Shown piece by piece: positions 19,865 through 29,021 of a stretch of 64,000 nucleotides of DNA. Both the position numbers and the translations under genes were made by a program. Below the pieces are notes generated by a model, which saw nothing but the letters and a program-made list of their open reading frames with translations, searched no databases and was not told where the DNA came from. The stretch covers positions 124,001 through 188,000 of the forward strand of contig CAMYIZ010000030.1 of the NCBI GenBank assembly GCA_947258585.1, written 5' to 3'. This DNA is from an uncultured Haliea sp. (GTDB lineage: Bacteria; Pseudomonadota; Gammaproteobacteria; Pseudomonadales; Halieaceae). Position 1 is the stretch's first letter; every line of letters begins with the position of its first letter.

Positions 19865-20152
19865 ATGCAATTAAATGTCAGTGGTCACCACGTTGATGTC
19901 ACCAATCCGCTGCGTGAATACGTGGAAAGCAAGTTCGAGCGGCTGCAACGACACTTTGACCAGATCACCAACACGGACGTGACCCTGATCGTCGAAAAAA
20001 TGGTGCAGAAGGCCGAGGCCACGATTCATATTTCGGGCGCGGATATCTTCGCCGCGGCAGAGTCCGAAGATATGTACGCCGCCATTGACGCGCTGGCCGA
20101 CAAGCTGGATCGCCAGCTGATCAAGCACAAAGAAAAATCCCGAGGTCACTAG
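19865..20152 (+). CDS. hpf: Ribosome hibernation promoting factor, short form
   Basis: The 95-residue product is a short HPF (YhbH) with motifs MQLNVSGHHVDVTNPLREYVESKFERLQRHF (start) and ADIFAAAESEDMYAAIDALADKLDRQL. Short HPF acts in forming inactive 100S ribosome dimers in stationary phase. The ATG at 19865 has a good AGGAGTCAGG site and matches family length; an ATG six codons upstream is less likely. Confidence 0.95.
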   Translation: MQLNVSGHHVDVTNPLREYVESKFERLQRHFDQITNTDVTLIVEKMVQKAEATIHISGADIFAAAESEDMYAAIDALADKLDRQLIKHKEKSRGH

Positions 20153-20161
20153 GATCCCATC

Positions 20162-20620
20162 ATGCAAGTTCTCTCCGAACTGCTGTCCCCCGTGCGCACG
20201 GTCTCCCGTGCGCCGGGAAGCAGCAAGAAAAGGCTGTTCGAGATCCTTGCCCGGGTCATCAGCGAGGACAACCCCCATCTCGTAGACACCGACATTTTTG
20301 CCCAGTTGATTGCGCGTGAACGCCTGGGCAGCACAGGCCTTGGCGCCGGCATCGCCATTCCCCACTGTCGCATCGCCAACTGCAGCGAACCGATTGGCTG
20401 CCTCGCGACCCTGGAGGAAGCTATCGATTTCGATGCGCCGGACGACATCCCCGTAGACATACTCTTCGTCCTGCTGGTCCCCGAGGAGGCGCACCAGGCC
20501 CACCTCGACATCCTCGCGCGGATTGCGCGACTGTTCAGCCAGTCAGATTTTTGCGAGCAACTGCGCAGCGCCCCCGACTCGGAAACCCTGTACCGCCGCG
20601 CCACCGGCTGGACCGCCTGA
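20162..20620 (+). CDS. ptsN: Nitrogen PTS enzyme IIA (EIIA-Ntr)
   Basis: The 152-residue regulatory phosphotransferase has the phosphorylatable His68 in GAGIAIPHCRI. It receives phosphate from the NPr encoded three genes away and regulates potassium transport, nitrogen response and envelope functions in related bacteria. It sits in the conserved rpoN-hpf-ptsN-rapZ-ptsO cluster, nine bases after hpf. Confidence 0.96.
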   Translation: MQVLSELLSPVRTVSRAPGSSKKRLFEILARVISEDNPHLVDTDIFAQLIARERLGSTGLGAGIAIPHCRIANCSEPIGCLATLEEAIDFDAPDDIPVDILFVLLVPEEAHQAHLDILARIARLFSQSDFCEQLRSAPDSETLYRRATGWTA

Positions 20621-20630
20621 GTTGCCCATC

Positions 20631-21485
20631 ATGCAGCTGGTCATTATCTCCGGTCGCTCCGGCTCAGGGAAAAGTACTGCCCTGCACCAGCTCGAGGACG
20701 AAGGTTACTACTGTATCGACAACCTGCCCGTGGCGCTGTTGCCGGCTCTGGTGGAGGAGGCCAGCCGCCCCGAATTCGAACACTTCCGCGGCGCCGCCGT
20801 CTGCATTGACGCCCGCAACGCCTGGCGCAACCTCGAGGACTTCAGTGCCATTGTCGAGGCGCTGCCAGACACGGTGAAAAGCGAGATCCTGTTTCTCGAT
20901 GCGCAGGACAGTGTCCTGATCAAGCGTTTCAGTGAAACCCGGCGCAAACACCCGCTCAGCGGCGAACGGATGCCGCTGGCCGAAGCGATCGAGCGAGAGC
21001 GGCAGCTCCTGGAGCCCATCGCCAGTGCCGCCGCCCTGGTGCTGGACACCAGCCAGATGACCATCTACGAACTGCGCGACGCCATTCGCCAGCGGCTGGT
21101 GGGTGACCTGTCCGGCAGCATGTCCATCCTGATCCAGTCTTTTGGCTTCAAGCGCGGCGTGCCTACCGACGCCGATCTGGTCTTCGACGTGCGCATGCTG
21201 CCAAATCCCCACTGGGTAAAGGAGTTGCGGTTGCAGAACGGGATGGATCAGGATGTGGTTGATTTCCTGGAACAGCAGCCGCTGACCGGAGAGCTGTTCG
21301 ACAGCATCTGCCACTACCTGGACCGCTGGCTCCCCCACTACCGCGACAGCAACCGCAGCTACATGACCGTGGCCATCGGTTGTACCGGTGGCCAACATCG
21401 GTCAGTATATCTGGCGGCCAGGCTGTTCCGGCATTACCAGCAGCAATACCCTCAGGTCCACATTCGACACCGGGAGCTGCAATAG
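20631..21485 (+). CDS. rapZ: RNase adapter protein RapZ
   Basis: The 284-residue protein has a P-loop (SGRSGSGKST near residue 8), the DNLPVALLPAL segment, SFGFKRGVPTDADLVFDVRMLPNP and a C-terminal CTGGQHRSVYLA motif. In E. coli RapZ guides small RNA GlmZ to RNase E and so controls amino-sugar synthesis. The ATG at 20631 fits the family; the open frame extends upstream into ptsN without homology. Confidence 0.96.
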   Translation: MQLVIISGRSGSGKSTALHQLEDEGYYCIDNLPVALLPALVEEASRPEFEHFRGAAVCIDARNAWRNLEDFSAIVEALPDTVKSEILFLDAQDSVLIKRFSETRRKHPLSGERMPLAEAIERERQLLEPIASAAALVLDTSQMTIYELRDAIRQRLVGDLSGSMSILIQSFGFKRGVPTDADLVFDVRMLPNPHWVKELRLQNGMDQDVVDFLEQQPLTGELFDSICHYLDRWLPHYRDSNRSYMTVAIGCTGGQHRSVYLAARLFRHYQQQYPQVHIRHRELQ

Positions 21486-21496
21486 CAGCGGGCACT

Positions 21497-21766
21497 GTGA
21501 TCCAGACAAAAATCACAATCATCAACAAACTGGGGCTACATGCCCGGGCTGCTGCCAAGTTCGTCGGCTGCACCACGGCCTATGCCAGCACGGTGCGCGC
21601 GGGCCGCGACGGCCAGATGGTGGATGGGAAGAGCATCATGGCGGTCATGATGCTGGCCGCGGGCCAGGGCACTGTACTCGACCTCGAAATTGATGGCGAG
21701 GATGAGCACGCGGCCCTGACAGCGCTGCAAGACCTGATCGGAAACCGTTTCGACGAGGGCGAATAG
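21497..21766 (+). CDS. ptsO: HPr-like phosphocarrier protein NPr
   Basis: The 89-residue HPr-fold protein has active-site His15 in NKLGLHARAAAKFV and the second helix GKSIMAVMMLAAGQGT. It relays phosphate from EI-Ntr to PtsN. It starts with GTG 21497, 11 bases after rapZ. A tandem repeat cluster follows the stop. Confidence 0.93.
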   Translation: MIQTKITIINKLGLHARAAAKFVGCTTAYASTVRAGRDGQMVDGKSIMAVMMLAAGQGTVLDLEIDGEDEHAALTALQDLIGNRFDEGE

Positions 21767-21782
21767 CGGCCAGCATCGCCGT

Positions 21783-21909
21783 CACTCGCCGGCGGCACCT
21801 CGCCGGCCACACCTCGCCGGCCGCACACTCACAGGTCCTACCTCGCGGGCGACACCTCGCCGGCCGCACCTCGCCGGCCGCACCTCGCCGGCCGCACCTC
21901 GCCGGCCAC
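21783..21909. repeat. 14-bp tandem repeat (about nine units)
   Basis: The unit ACCTCGCCGGCCGC is repeated head to tail between ptsO and mgtE. Exact or nearly exact units start at 21797, 21811, 21840, 21854, 21868, 21882 and 21896; degenerate units are at 21783 and 21825. Each unit contains the palindrome GCCGGC. The period of 14 is not a multiple of three and no gene spans the array. Confidence 0.9.
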
Positions 21910-21986
21910 ATTGTTACTCACGGCGCTTTGGCCGATAATTGGCAGCGCGGATCCACCGCAGCAGACTACAGCGGATTTCTGTCCCC

Positions 21987-23339
21987 ATGGCCCAGCGCTC
22001 CACGACATCACAGGCTAGACTCGACCGCCTGGCGGACGCCTTGGGCAGCGGAACCTTTGCCGACGTCAAACGCATGCTCAACGGCCTGCCAGCGGCCGAC
22101 GTCGCCCACCTGCTGGAGTCCTCGCCGCCCAAATTCCGCCACATCCTGTGGCAGATGGTGGAGCTGGACAACGAAGGCGACGTCATCAACGAACTCGGTG
22201 ACGAGTTGCGGGCCCACTTCCTCAGCGACATGGACGCCGCGGAAGTCGCCCAGATCACCGAACACCTGCAGGACGACGATCTCGCCGACATTCTGCAGCA
22301 GCTGCCGGATCGGATAACCCGGGAAGTCCTCGACTCCATGGATCACCGGGACCGGGCACGCCTGGAACAGGTGATGACCTATCCGGACGATACCGCCGGC
22401 GGCCTGATGAGCACGGACACCATCACCATTCGCCCGCCGCTGACCCTGGATGTGGTACTGCGCTACCTGCGCCGGCACACCGAAATCCCGGCCATGACCG
22501 ACAATCTGATCGTGGTCAACCGCAACGACCAGTTCATCGGCCTGCTGCCGCTCAACACGCTGCTGGTCTCGGACCCCTCGTCGACCGTGCGCGAGATGAT
22601 GGTTACCGACATCGCGCCGATACCGGCGTGGATGCCCGACGACGAGGTGGCGCGCCTGTTCGAACGCAACGACTGGGTATCCGCGCCGGTGGTGGACGAC
22701 GGCGGCCGCCTGCTGGGCAGGATCACCATTGACGACGTGGTGGATGTAATCCGCGAAGACGCCGATCACTCCCTGACTTCCATGGCCGGCCTCGCCGAGG
22801 ATACCGACACCTTTGCGCCGGTGGTGCAGACCGCGAGCCGCCGGGCCGTATGGCTGGGGATCAACCTGGCGACCGCCTTTCTCGCCGCCTCGGTAATCAA
22901 CCTGTTCCAGGACACCATCGAGAAAGTGGTGGCGCTGGCGGTATTGATGCCCATTGTTGCGTCAATGGGCGGTATCGCCGGCACCCAGACCCTGACCGTG
23001 ATGGTCCGCGGTATCGCCCTGGGCCAGGTCGGCAAGAACAATGAATCCTGGCTGATCAACCGCGAGGTCGCGGTCGGTGCGCTCAACGGCATGCTCTGGG
23101 CATCGGTCGTGGCAATCGCCGCTTCCCTCTGGTTCAGCGACTGGAACCTGGGCCTGATCATTGCCCTGGCAATGATCATCAACCTGGTCACCGCCGCCTT
23201 CACGGGAGCCGCCCTGCCGCTCATGCTGAAGCGGATGAAGATTGATCCGGCACTCGCCGGCGGCGTTGTCCTGACCACGGTAACGGATGTGGTTGGGTTT
23301 TTCTCTTTCCTCGGCCTGGCGACCTGGTTTTATGCCTGA
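21987..23339 (+). CDS. mgtE: Magnesium transporter MgtE
   Basis: The 450-residue product has the full MgtE architecture: an N-terminal superhelical domain (about 15-125), paired CBS domains (about 130-250) that sense Mg2+, a plug helix, and five membrane segments from about 285 with the pore motif PIVASMGGIAGTQTLTVMVRG. It imports Mg2+ through the inner membrane. Start ATG 21987 is chosen by family length. The last eight bases overlap darP. Confidence 0.95.
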   Translation: MAQRSTTSQARLDRLADALGSGTFADVKRMLNGLPAADVAHLLESSPPKFRHILWQMVELDNEGDVINELGDELRAHFLSDMDAAEVAQITEHLQDDDLADILQQLPDRITREVLDSMDHRDRARLEQVMTYPDDTAGGLMSTDTITIRPPLTLDVVLRYLRRHTEIPAMTDNLIVVNRNDQFIGLLPLNTLLVSDPSSTVREMMVTDIAPIPAWMPDDEVARLFERNDWVSAPVVDDGGRLLGRITIDDVVDVIREDADHSLTSMAGLAEDTDTFAPVVQTASRRAVWLGINLATAFLAASVINLFQDTIEKVVALAVLMPIVASMGGIAGTQTLTVMVRGIALGQVGKNNESWLINREVAVGALNGMLWASVVAIAASLWFSDWNLGLIIALAMIINLVTAAFTGAALPLMLKRMKIDPALAGGVVLTTVTDVVGFFSFLGLATWFYA

Positions 23340-23907
23340 CTACAATTCCGAAGATGATTACGAATCCGCGCCCGATGCTCCCAGTAAGAGCGAGCTGAAG
23401 CGGCGCATGACCGCTCTGCAGGCCCTGGGAGAAACCCTGACCGGCCTCAGTGACAAGCAGCTGCGCAAGATCCCGATTGACGACCAGCGGCTGGCAGATG
23501 CGATCCAGGAGGCCCGTCGGATCAATTCCAACAGCGCCCGCCGGCGCCATCTGCAATTCATCGGCAAACTGATGCGCGATATCGATTCTGCGCCAATCGC
23601 CGATGCCCTGGCCGCCCTCGACCGGGAGCGCCATCAGGACACGGCGCGGTTCCAGGGCCTGGAGCAGCTGCGTGACCGCCTGCTGGCGGCCGGCTTGCCG
23701 GGTATCGAGGAAGTCGTCGAGCGCTGGCCCGACGCCGACCGTCAGCACCTGCGCCAACTGCTGCTGCAGGAGCAGCGCGAGCGCCAGCGCGACCAGGCGC
23801 CCGCCGCCCGGCGCAAGCTCTTCCGCTACCTCAGAGAGCTGGACGAATCCGCGGCTGGCGAAGACGATGATTCGGGTGCCGAAGAGGATTCAGGCGCCGA
23901 AGACTGA
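23332..23907 (+). CDS. darP: Ribosome biogenesis protein DarP (YjgA, DUF615)
   Basis: The 191-residue protein has the family motifs SKSELKRRMTALQALGETL, LRKIPIDDQRLADAIQEAR and RRRHLQFIGKLMR. E. coli DarP/YjgA associates with late 50S precursors. Its start overlaps mgtE by eight bases. The acidic tail (EDDDSGAEEDSGAED) is longer than usual and its last 82 bases overlap the 3' end of yhdP on the other strand. Confidence 0.93.
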   Translation: MPDYNSEDDYESAPDAPSKSELKRRMTALQALGETLTGLSDKQLRKIPIDDQRLADAIQEARRINSNSARRRHLQFIGKLMRDIDSAPIADALAALDRERHQDTARFQGLEQLRDRLLAAGLPGIEEVVERWPDADRQHLRQLLLQEQRERQRDQAPAARRKLFRYLRELDESAAGEDDDSGAEEDSGAED

Positions 23908-26900
23908 GCCGGGGTCCCCGCCTCCGGCGCAAGCTCCCCGCTGTCGCTGTCGTCCGGCCCGGCCCTGCTCCCGCCCGTGTCGAAAATGCGGTCCAGGCGG
24001 ATCTGCGGATCGTCCCAGGTGCCGGTAATGCTGTACACCGCGCTGGAGAGCTGGGAAACCTGCTTTTCAAACAGCTTGCTGACCACGAAAACACCCGCCG
24101 CTATGGGCAGCCCGGCGGTCAATGCCGCCACCCAGGGCAGGTTGCTGGCCACCGGGAGCGTGGCCACCAGCTCGCCATTGAGTGTGCGGGAGGCGATGTC
24201 GGAACTGCCGCTGAAACGGAAGCCCGTGGCGGCACTGGCGACGTCGAGCCGCGGCACCTCAATCTGGCCCGCGGCGAAGTTCACATCCCCCTCCATGCTG
24301 TCAAACGGAATACCCGACTCAAACAGCTGGCTCAGGCTCAGACGCTGGATGATGTCGGCCAGGTTGAGAATGCTGACTACCCGCAGGGTGCCCGAGGCGC
24401 TCGCCGAGGCGGTCAGGAACCGGCCCTCCTCCACGGCCACCGACAGCGAACCGCTGCTGGCCGCGAGAGCGAACTGCTGCGGCGCACCGGGCCAGCGCAG
24501 ATCCAGACCAAACCGACCGCCACTGGTCTCCAGAATCCGTTCATAGTCCAATGCTGCCAGGGTGGCGCCGAGATCGCCGGCGAACAGCTCGGCCTGCAAC
24601 CGGGTACCTTCCGCCGTCCACAAGAGACTGCCGGGGGCCTCCGCAGGTATGCTGAATCCCAGCAGTTCACCGTGAATCCGCCGCACATCAAGGCGATCTT
24701 CGCCCGGTGCCAGCGCAAAGGCCAATTCACCAAGGGGTCGCGCGCGGCGCCGCAAATCAGCAATATCGAATTCCACGGCAGGCCAGTCGCGGAACTGCCC
24801 GGGGTCTGGCTCATCGCCCCCGCCGCCACCGAGCCCCGCGATATCCAGGTAGTCCAGGTCCACGCGGGCGCTGGCCAGATCGCGGGCAACCCTGGCCGCA
24901 CCCTGCATCCAGTCGGTTTCCAGCTTGACCCGCCAGTGCCCGGGCTCCTGTTCCAGATCCAGGAGCACCCGCTGCCAGTCCTGGCCCTGCAGCTGAAGAC
25001 TGTCGACCAGAAGGTCCTCCACCGACAGGCGCAGGCCGCCGGTCGCCTGCAGGTCCGCCTGCTGCCCCCACAGGTTCGCCACCAGCGACTGCCACGCGGC
25101 TACATCGATCAACGCCGCATGACCAGAGACGCGCAGCTGCCCGGGCAACAGCGGCAGTGAGCGATCCTGCAAGCCCAGGGCGGCGCTCTGCAGGCGCCCG
25201 TCGCCGATACTCAACTGTGCGTGCCAGCGACGCCCTCCTTTCAGCTCCAGTTGCAGCGGCCGGGCACCGAGCTCGGCCTGCAATGTGAAGGGCAGGACTG
25301 CGCCGGCGGGCTTGGCCCAGGTCGCCGGCAGGTCCAGCGCCAGCCCCTGGAGATCCGAGTTGAGCTGCAATCGCGGCAGCCTGCCCGGGGCAAAGTCCAG
25401 GGTGCCGTTGAAACCCGCGGCACCGCTGACCAACGGCGGCAGCACGGGCCCCAGCCACTCGCGCAGATCATCTACCTCGACGTCGGATGCAAAGCTGAGC
25501 TGCACCGGCGCCATGCTTTCCGCGCGGTTTCCAGACTGCGCCGCCGCTGGCAGCTGCCGCAAAACGAGGGCCAGCGGTCGTCCCCAGAGGCTGGCTGTCA
25601 ACTGCTCAGCGCTGAAACCGCTGGCGGAGTTGTAGGAGAGTGTCCCGCCGATATCCTCGAGCTGCAGGTTGCCCGGCTGGATGTCCAGCGCCCCCTCGCT
25701 TACCGCAATTCGCAGGTCCACCAGGGGTGGAGGCGGCGCCTTCGCCAGCAGCAACTGCAGGCGAATATCCGCATTCATGCTGCCCCGGGCCTGCCACTCT
25801 GTCAGTGCACCACGGAGACCGGCCCCCGCAGGTGACTGGTTGAGCACCTGCAGACCATCACTGGCAGCTCCAGCCAGACTGGCGGCGATTGCCAGATGCA
25901 TGCTGCCCTCGGCATCGCGCCAGGCTTCCGCAGACAGGGTCTCGATGTCCGTCTCGTAGAGACTCGCCCTATCCGCCCAGACGCTGACATTGGTGTCATC
26001 GATCAGCACCGTACCCTGAACGCCGGTCAGCACCGGCCACTCCGGATGGTACGACAACCGCGCATCGCGAACGTCGAAAAACAGCTGCACTGTGCGCAAC
26101 GGGGCGGCGCCGGGACGCAGGCTGCCGCGCCACAGGAAGGCACCGGCATCCACCAACCCCTGCTCCAGGCTGGATTGCAGCCAGGCGAGCAGGTTTTCAT
26201 TGAGGATATAGGGCAGGTAGCGGGCGCGATAGCCGGCATCAGTGTCGCGCAGCCCCACCAGCAGGTCCATCTCCACACCCGCAGTGCTGGCGGCGAAGGG
26301 GATATTGAGCCCCAACAGGGCGCGTGCCGTGCCCTCTTCCCCCACCGCGGTCAGCAAACCACTGTGCAGGCGCAGGCCGTCAGCGTTCCAGGCCATATCC
26401 AGGGTGCCGAACAGTTCGCGATAGGCCAGCGGCTCCCGGTACACCCTGGGGAGGTCCAGTACCACGTCCTCGCTGTCGAGAATCAGCTCGCCAGCGCCGG
26501 GTTCCAGATGCAGAAAGCCGCGGGCTCCGGCCACTCCCGGAGCGCCGCGCCAGGAATTCAGTGCCAGGTCCTCAAAGCCCAGGTCCAGCGACCAGGCCCT
26601 GGCGCTGGAGGTGACATCCTCCAGGTACAGTTGCAGGCCGCCCAGGCTACCCACCGGGTCCAGCTCAGCCATCACTGCGGCGAGCGCCGGTGGCAGCAGA
26701 CGCGTTCCGCGCAACAGCTCACTGCTGTCCGCCAGCGGCAGCCCACTGCCTCGAACACGGAGCGAGTCTCCCCACAGGTCAAGCTGCAGGCGAGGGAGGG
26801 TAAATGCCTCCCCCTGGTAGCCGATCTCCACGTCCGAGGTGAACAGGGTCAGGCGCTGTCCGCGCTGCAGCAGACTGGACTCCAGCCGCAGCGAGTCCAG

Positions 26901-27767
26901 GGGCAGGGACCAGGCATTGTTGTCGCCCTCAAGCAGGAGATCCTTCCCCGCCAGCCGCAGCTGCAATCCGGAGATACCGCCCGCCCAGGCGAGCCAGCCC
27001 TCCACAACCGCACCGCCGGTGGCCCGGAGCGGCAGGGTTTCACCCAGCAAGGGCTGCCAGCGAGCCAGCTGTTCCAGGTCGACCAGATTGGCGCGCAGGT
27101 AGACATCGCCAGTGTAATCGTCCTCCGCCAGTGGATTGCCCATGCCATCGGCGAGAATCAGCAGCTGGGAGCCATCCACCGAGGCCAGCCCTGCCCGCAG
27201 CTGGCGCCGGCTGCCATCCCGCGACAGGGACAGATCCAGCGCCAGCAATTCCTGCTCGCCATTCGGCAACCGCAGCTGCAGGGTATTGGCCACAAGCACC
27301 ACCCGCTCAATATCCAGCAACAGGGCCTGCAGCCAGGCCGCCGCGGTACCACCGCCACCACCGAGGCCCTGGAGTTGGAAGCGGCCCTCCGCATCCAGTT
27401 CGCCCGTCAGCAGCAGATCCTCCAGCCGCAGGTGGCTAAACCGCAGTGAACGGCTGACCAGACTGTGCCAGACATCCAGCGTCACCCGGCCACCGCCCAG
27501 GAGCAGTGGCTCGCCGTCGGAAAACCCGAGGCGCAGGCCCTGAAATACCAGCACCGGGCTGAAGCCGTGCCACTCGGCGGACAAACTCCCCTCCTCTACC
27601 GCGAAGGGAGCACGCGCATTCACCTGTTCCACCAGCCAGCCCTGATTTTCCCCGACCATGGACACCAACAGGCGGCCACTGCTGACAAAGACCGCCAACA
27701 GCACCACGAAGCCGACAATGCTGCCCCAGAGGACGTTGCTCAGACGCTGGTACACCGACGGCTTCAC
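23826..27767 (-). CDS. yhdP: AsmA-like inner-membrane protein YhdP
   Basis: The 1313-residue product has one N-terminal membrane helix (about 13-35) followed by a very long periplasmic beta-strand repeat region ending in the AsmA/DUF3971-type C-terminal domain (SMEGDVNFAAGQIEVPRLDV; FRFSGSSDIASRTLNGELV). YhdP is one of the AsmA-like proteins (with TamB and YdbH) that carry phospholipids to the outer membrane. The tail is Ser/Pro/Glu-rich low-complexity sequence, overlapping darP antisense. rng is 15 bases upstream. Confidence 0.93.
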   Translation of the reverse strand: MKPSVYQRLSNVLWGSIVGFVVLLAVFVSSGRLLVSMVGENQGWLVEQVNARAPFAVEEGSLSAEWHGFSPVLVFQGLRLGFSDGEPLLLGGGRVTLDVWHSLVSRSLRFSHLRLEDLLLTGELDAEGRFQLQGLGGGGGTAAAWLQALLLDIERVVLVANTLQLRLPNGEQELLALDLSLSRDGSRRQLRAGLASVDGSQLLILADGMGNPLAEDDYTGDVYLRANLVDLEQLARWQPLLGETLPLRATGGAVVEGWLAWAGGISGLQLRLAGKDLLLEGDNNAWSLPLDSLRLESSLLQRGQRLTLFTSDVEIGYQGEAFTLPRLQLDLWGDSLRVRGSGLPLADSSELLRGTRLLPPALAAVMAELDPVGSLGGLQLYLEDVTSSARAWSLDLGFEDLALNSWRGAPGVAGARGFLHLEPGAGELILDSEDVVLDLPRVYREPLAYRELFGTLDMAWNADGLRLHSGLLTAVGEEGTARALLGLNIPFAASTAGVEMDLLVGLRDTDAGYRARYLPYILNENLLAWLQSSLEQGLVDAGAFLWRGSLRPGAAPLRTVQLFFDVRDARLSYHPEWPVLTGVQGTVLIDDTNVSVWADRASLYETDIETLSAEAWRDAEGSMHLAIAASLAGAASDGLQVLNQSPAGAGLRGALTEWQARGSMNADIRLQLLLAKAPPPPLVDLRIAVSEGALDIQPGNLQLEDIGGTLSYNSASGFSAEQLTASLWGRPLALVLRQLPAAAQSGNRAESMAPVQLSFASDVEVDDLREWLGPVLPPLVSGAAGFNGTLDFAPGRLPRLQLNSDLQGLALDLPATWAKPAGAVLPFTLQAELGARPLQLELKGGRRWHAQLSIGDGRLQSAALGLQDRSLPLLPGQLRVSGHAALIDVAAWQSLVANLWGQQADLQATGGLRLSVEDLLVDSLQLQGQDWQRVLLDLEQEPGHWRVKLETDWMQGAARVARDLASARVDLDYLDIAGLGGGGGDEPDPGQFRDWPAVEFDIADLRRRARPLGELAFALAPGEDRLDVRRIHGELLGFSIPAEAPGSLLWTAEGTRLQAELFAGDLGATLAALDYERILETSGGRFGLDLRWPGAPQQFALAASSGSLSVAVEEGRFLTASASASGTLRVVSILNLADIIQRLSLSQLFESGIPFDSMEGDVNFAAGQIEVPRLDVASAATGFRFSGSSDIASRTLNGELVATLPVASNLPWVAALTAGLPIAAGVFVVSKLFEKQVSQLSSAVYSITGTWDDPQIRLDRIFDTGGSRAGPDDSDSGELAPEAGTPAQSSAPESSSAPESSSSPAADSSSSLR

Positions 27768-27782
27768 GGGATCACCAGCACG

Positions 27783-29021
27783 TCACTGATGCGCCGCGGA
27801 CGGTAGGGCCACACGGCCACTGCCGGCGCAGTGGGGACAGGGCCCGAGCAGCAGGTCGGCCAGCGGTGGCCGCGACTGCCGGCGACTGAAAATGACCAGC
27901 CCCAGTCGGCCTGCGCTGCTGACCGGACCGGCATCGGGATCGCTGCTGAGTGCCTGTTCCAGCGCCATCGACACGGCACGGCGGTGCCCCGCCTCCCGCA
28001 GGTCGATGAAGTCGACCGCAATAATGCCGCCGAGACCGCGCAATCGCAGCTGCCGCGGCAGCGCTGCGGCAGCCTCCAGGTTGACCTGCAGCAGTGTTTC
28101 CTCCAGGTCGCCAGAACCGGTAAAAGCGCCGCTGTTGACGTCGACGGTAGTCATCGCCTCCGTGCGCTCGATGACCAGGTTGCCGCCCGAGGGCAAGCGC
28201 ACTTCCGCCGCCAGCGCGGCGTCGATTTCCGCCTCGACCCCGCGGCGCTGGAACAGGGTCCCGGAGGTTTCGCCATCCGCAACCACCGCGACGGGAACGG
28301 CGAGGTTGTCCGCGCACCAGGCGTTGATGGCAGACGCGCAGGCTGCATCGTCCACGGTAACCCGGGTCAATCGCGTAGCGGCACTGTCGCGCAGCACCCG
28401 CTGCGGTAACGGCAGCTCAGCCAGCACAAGGCGCGGAGCGACTGTATGCGCCGCGCTGTCCCGCAGCTGATCCCAGCGTGCGGCGAGCTTTCGGGCATCC
28501 GCGCGCAGCACGGGCTCCGGGATGTTCTCCGCCGCCGTGCGAGCCACCAGGCCGCCGCCCCCCAGTGCGGGCTCCGCGACCAGCGCCGACAGCAGTTGCT
28601 GCAGCCGCTGCCGCTCTGACGGCGTACGGATACGGCGGGACACGCTGCCCCCGGTGCCGGAGGTGGCCAGCACCAGGTAGCGCGAGGCGAGCGTAATTGA
28701 GGTGGTCAACCGGGGGCCCTTGTCGCCGATGGCGTCGCGGGTGACCTGGACCAGCAGCCCCTGTCCCACGCACAGTTGATCGCCGATCTCGCCCCGCTGC
28801 GGCGTGTCAGCGGCGCTCAGCAGACCGTTGATGCCCTCGCCAATATCAACAAAGGCGCTGTTCATGCCGGGCACCAGCCGCCGAACCCTGCCGACATAGA
28901 GATTGCCCACGAGACCGGGGCGGTCCGCAGATTCCATGTGCAGCTCACAGGGCACCCCGTCGGCCAGCAGTGCGACCCGGGTCAGGCCAGCGCTGACACT
29001 GACCAGGATTTCTTCAGCCAT
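27783..29021 (-). CDS. rng: Ribonuclease G, shortened at the C terminus
   Basis: The 412-residue endoribonuclease has the S1 region (YVGRVRRLVPGMNSAFVDIG), the catalytic Asp pair in TEAMTTVDVNSG and GGIIAVDFIDL, and the zinc-link CPHCAGSG. E. coli RNase G is 489 residues; this protein ends ten residues after the zinc-link and so lacks the roughly 75-residue small domain. RNase G matures 16S rRNA 5' ends and degrades some mRNAs. Start ATG 29021 overlaps maf by eight bases; an open stretch further upstream has no homology. Confidence 0.92.
   Translation of the reverse strand: MAEEILVSVSAGLTRVALLADGVPCELHMESADRPGLVGNLYVGRVRRLVPGMNSAFVDIGEGINGLLSAADTPQRGEIGDQLCVGQGLLVQVTRDAIGDKGPRLTTSITLASRYLVLATSGTGGSVSRRIRTPSERQRLQQLLSALVAEPALGGGGLVARTAAENIPEPVLRADARKLAARWDQLRDSAAHTVAPRLVLAELPLPQRVLRDSAATRLTRVTVDDAACASAINAWCADNLAVPVAVVADGETSGTLFQRRGVEAEIDAALAAEVRLPSGGNLVIERTEAMTTVDVNSGAFTGSGDLEETLLQVNLEAAAALPRQLRLRGLGGIIAVDFIDLREAGHRRAVSMALEQALSSDPDAGPVSSAGRLGLVIFSRRQSRPPLADLLLGPCPHCAGSGRVALPSAAHQ

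Noticed and set aside
21783-21909. Possible CRISPR array
   Set aside because: Units of 14 bp are directly adjacent with no unique spacers and no cas genes nearby.
25896-27449. 517-codon frame antisense to yhdP
   Set aside because: Composition is Gln/Arg/Pro-rich, as expected of an antisense shadow, and no start signal or family is visible.
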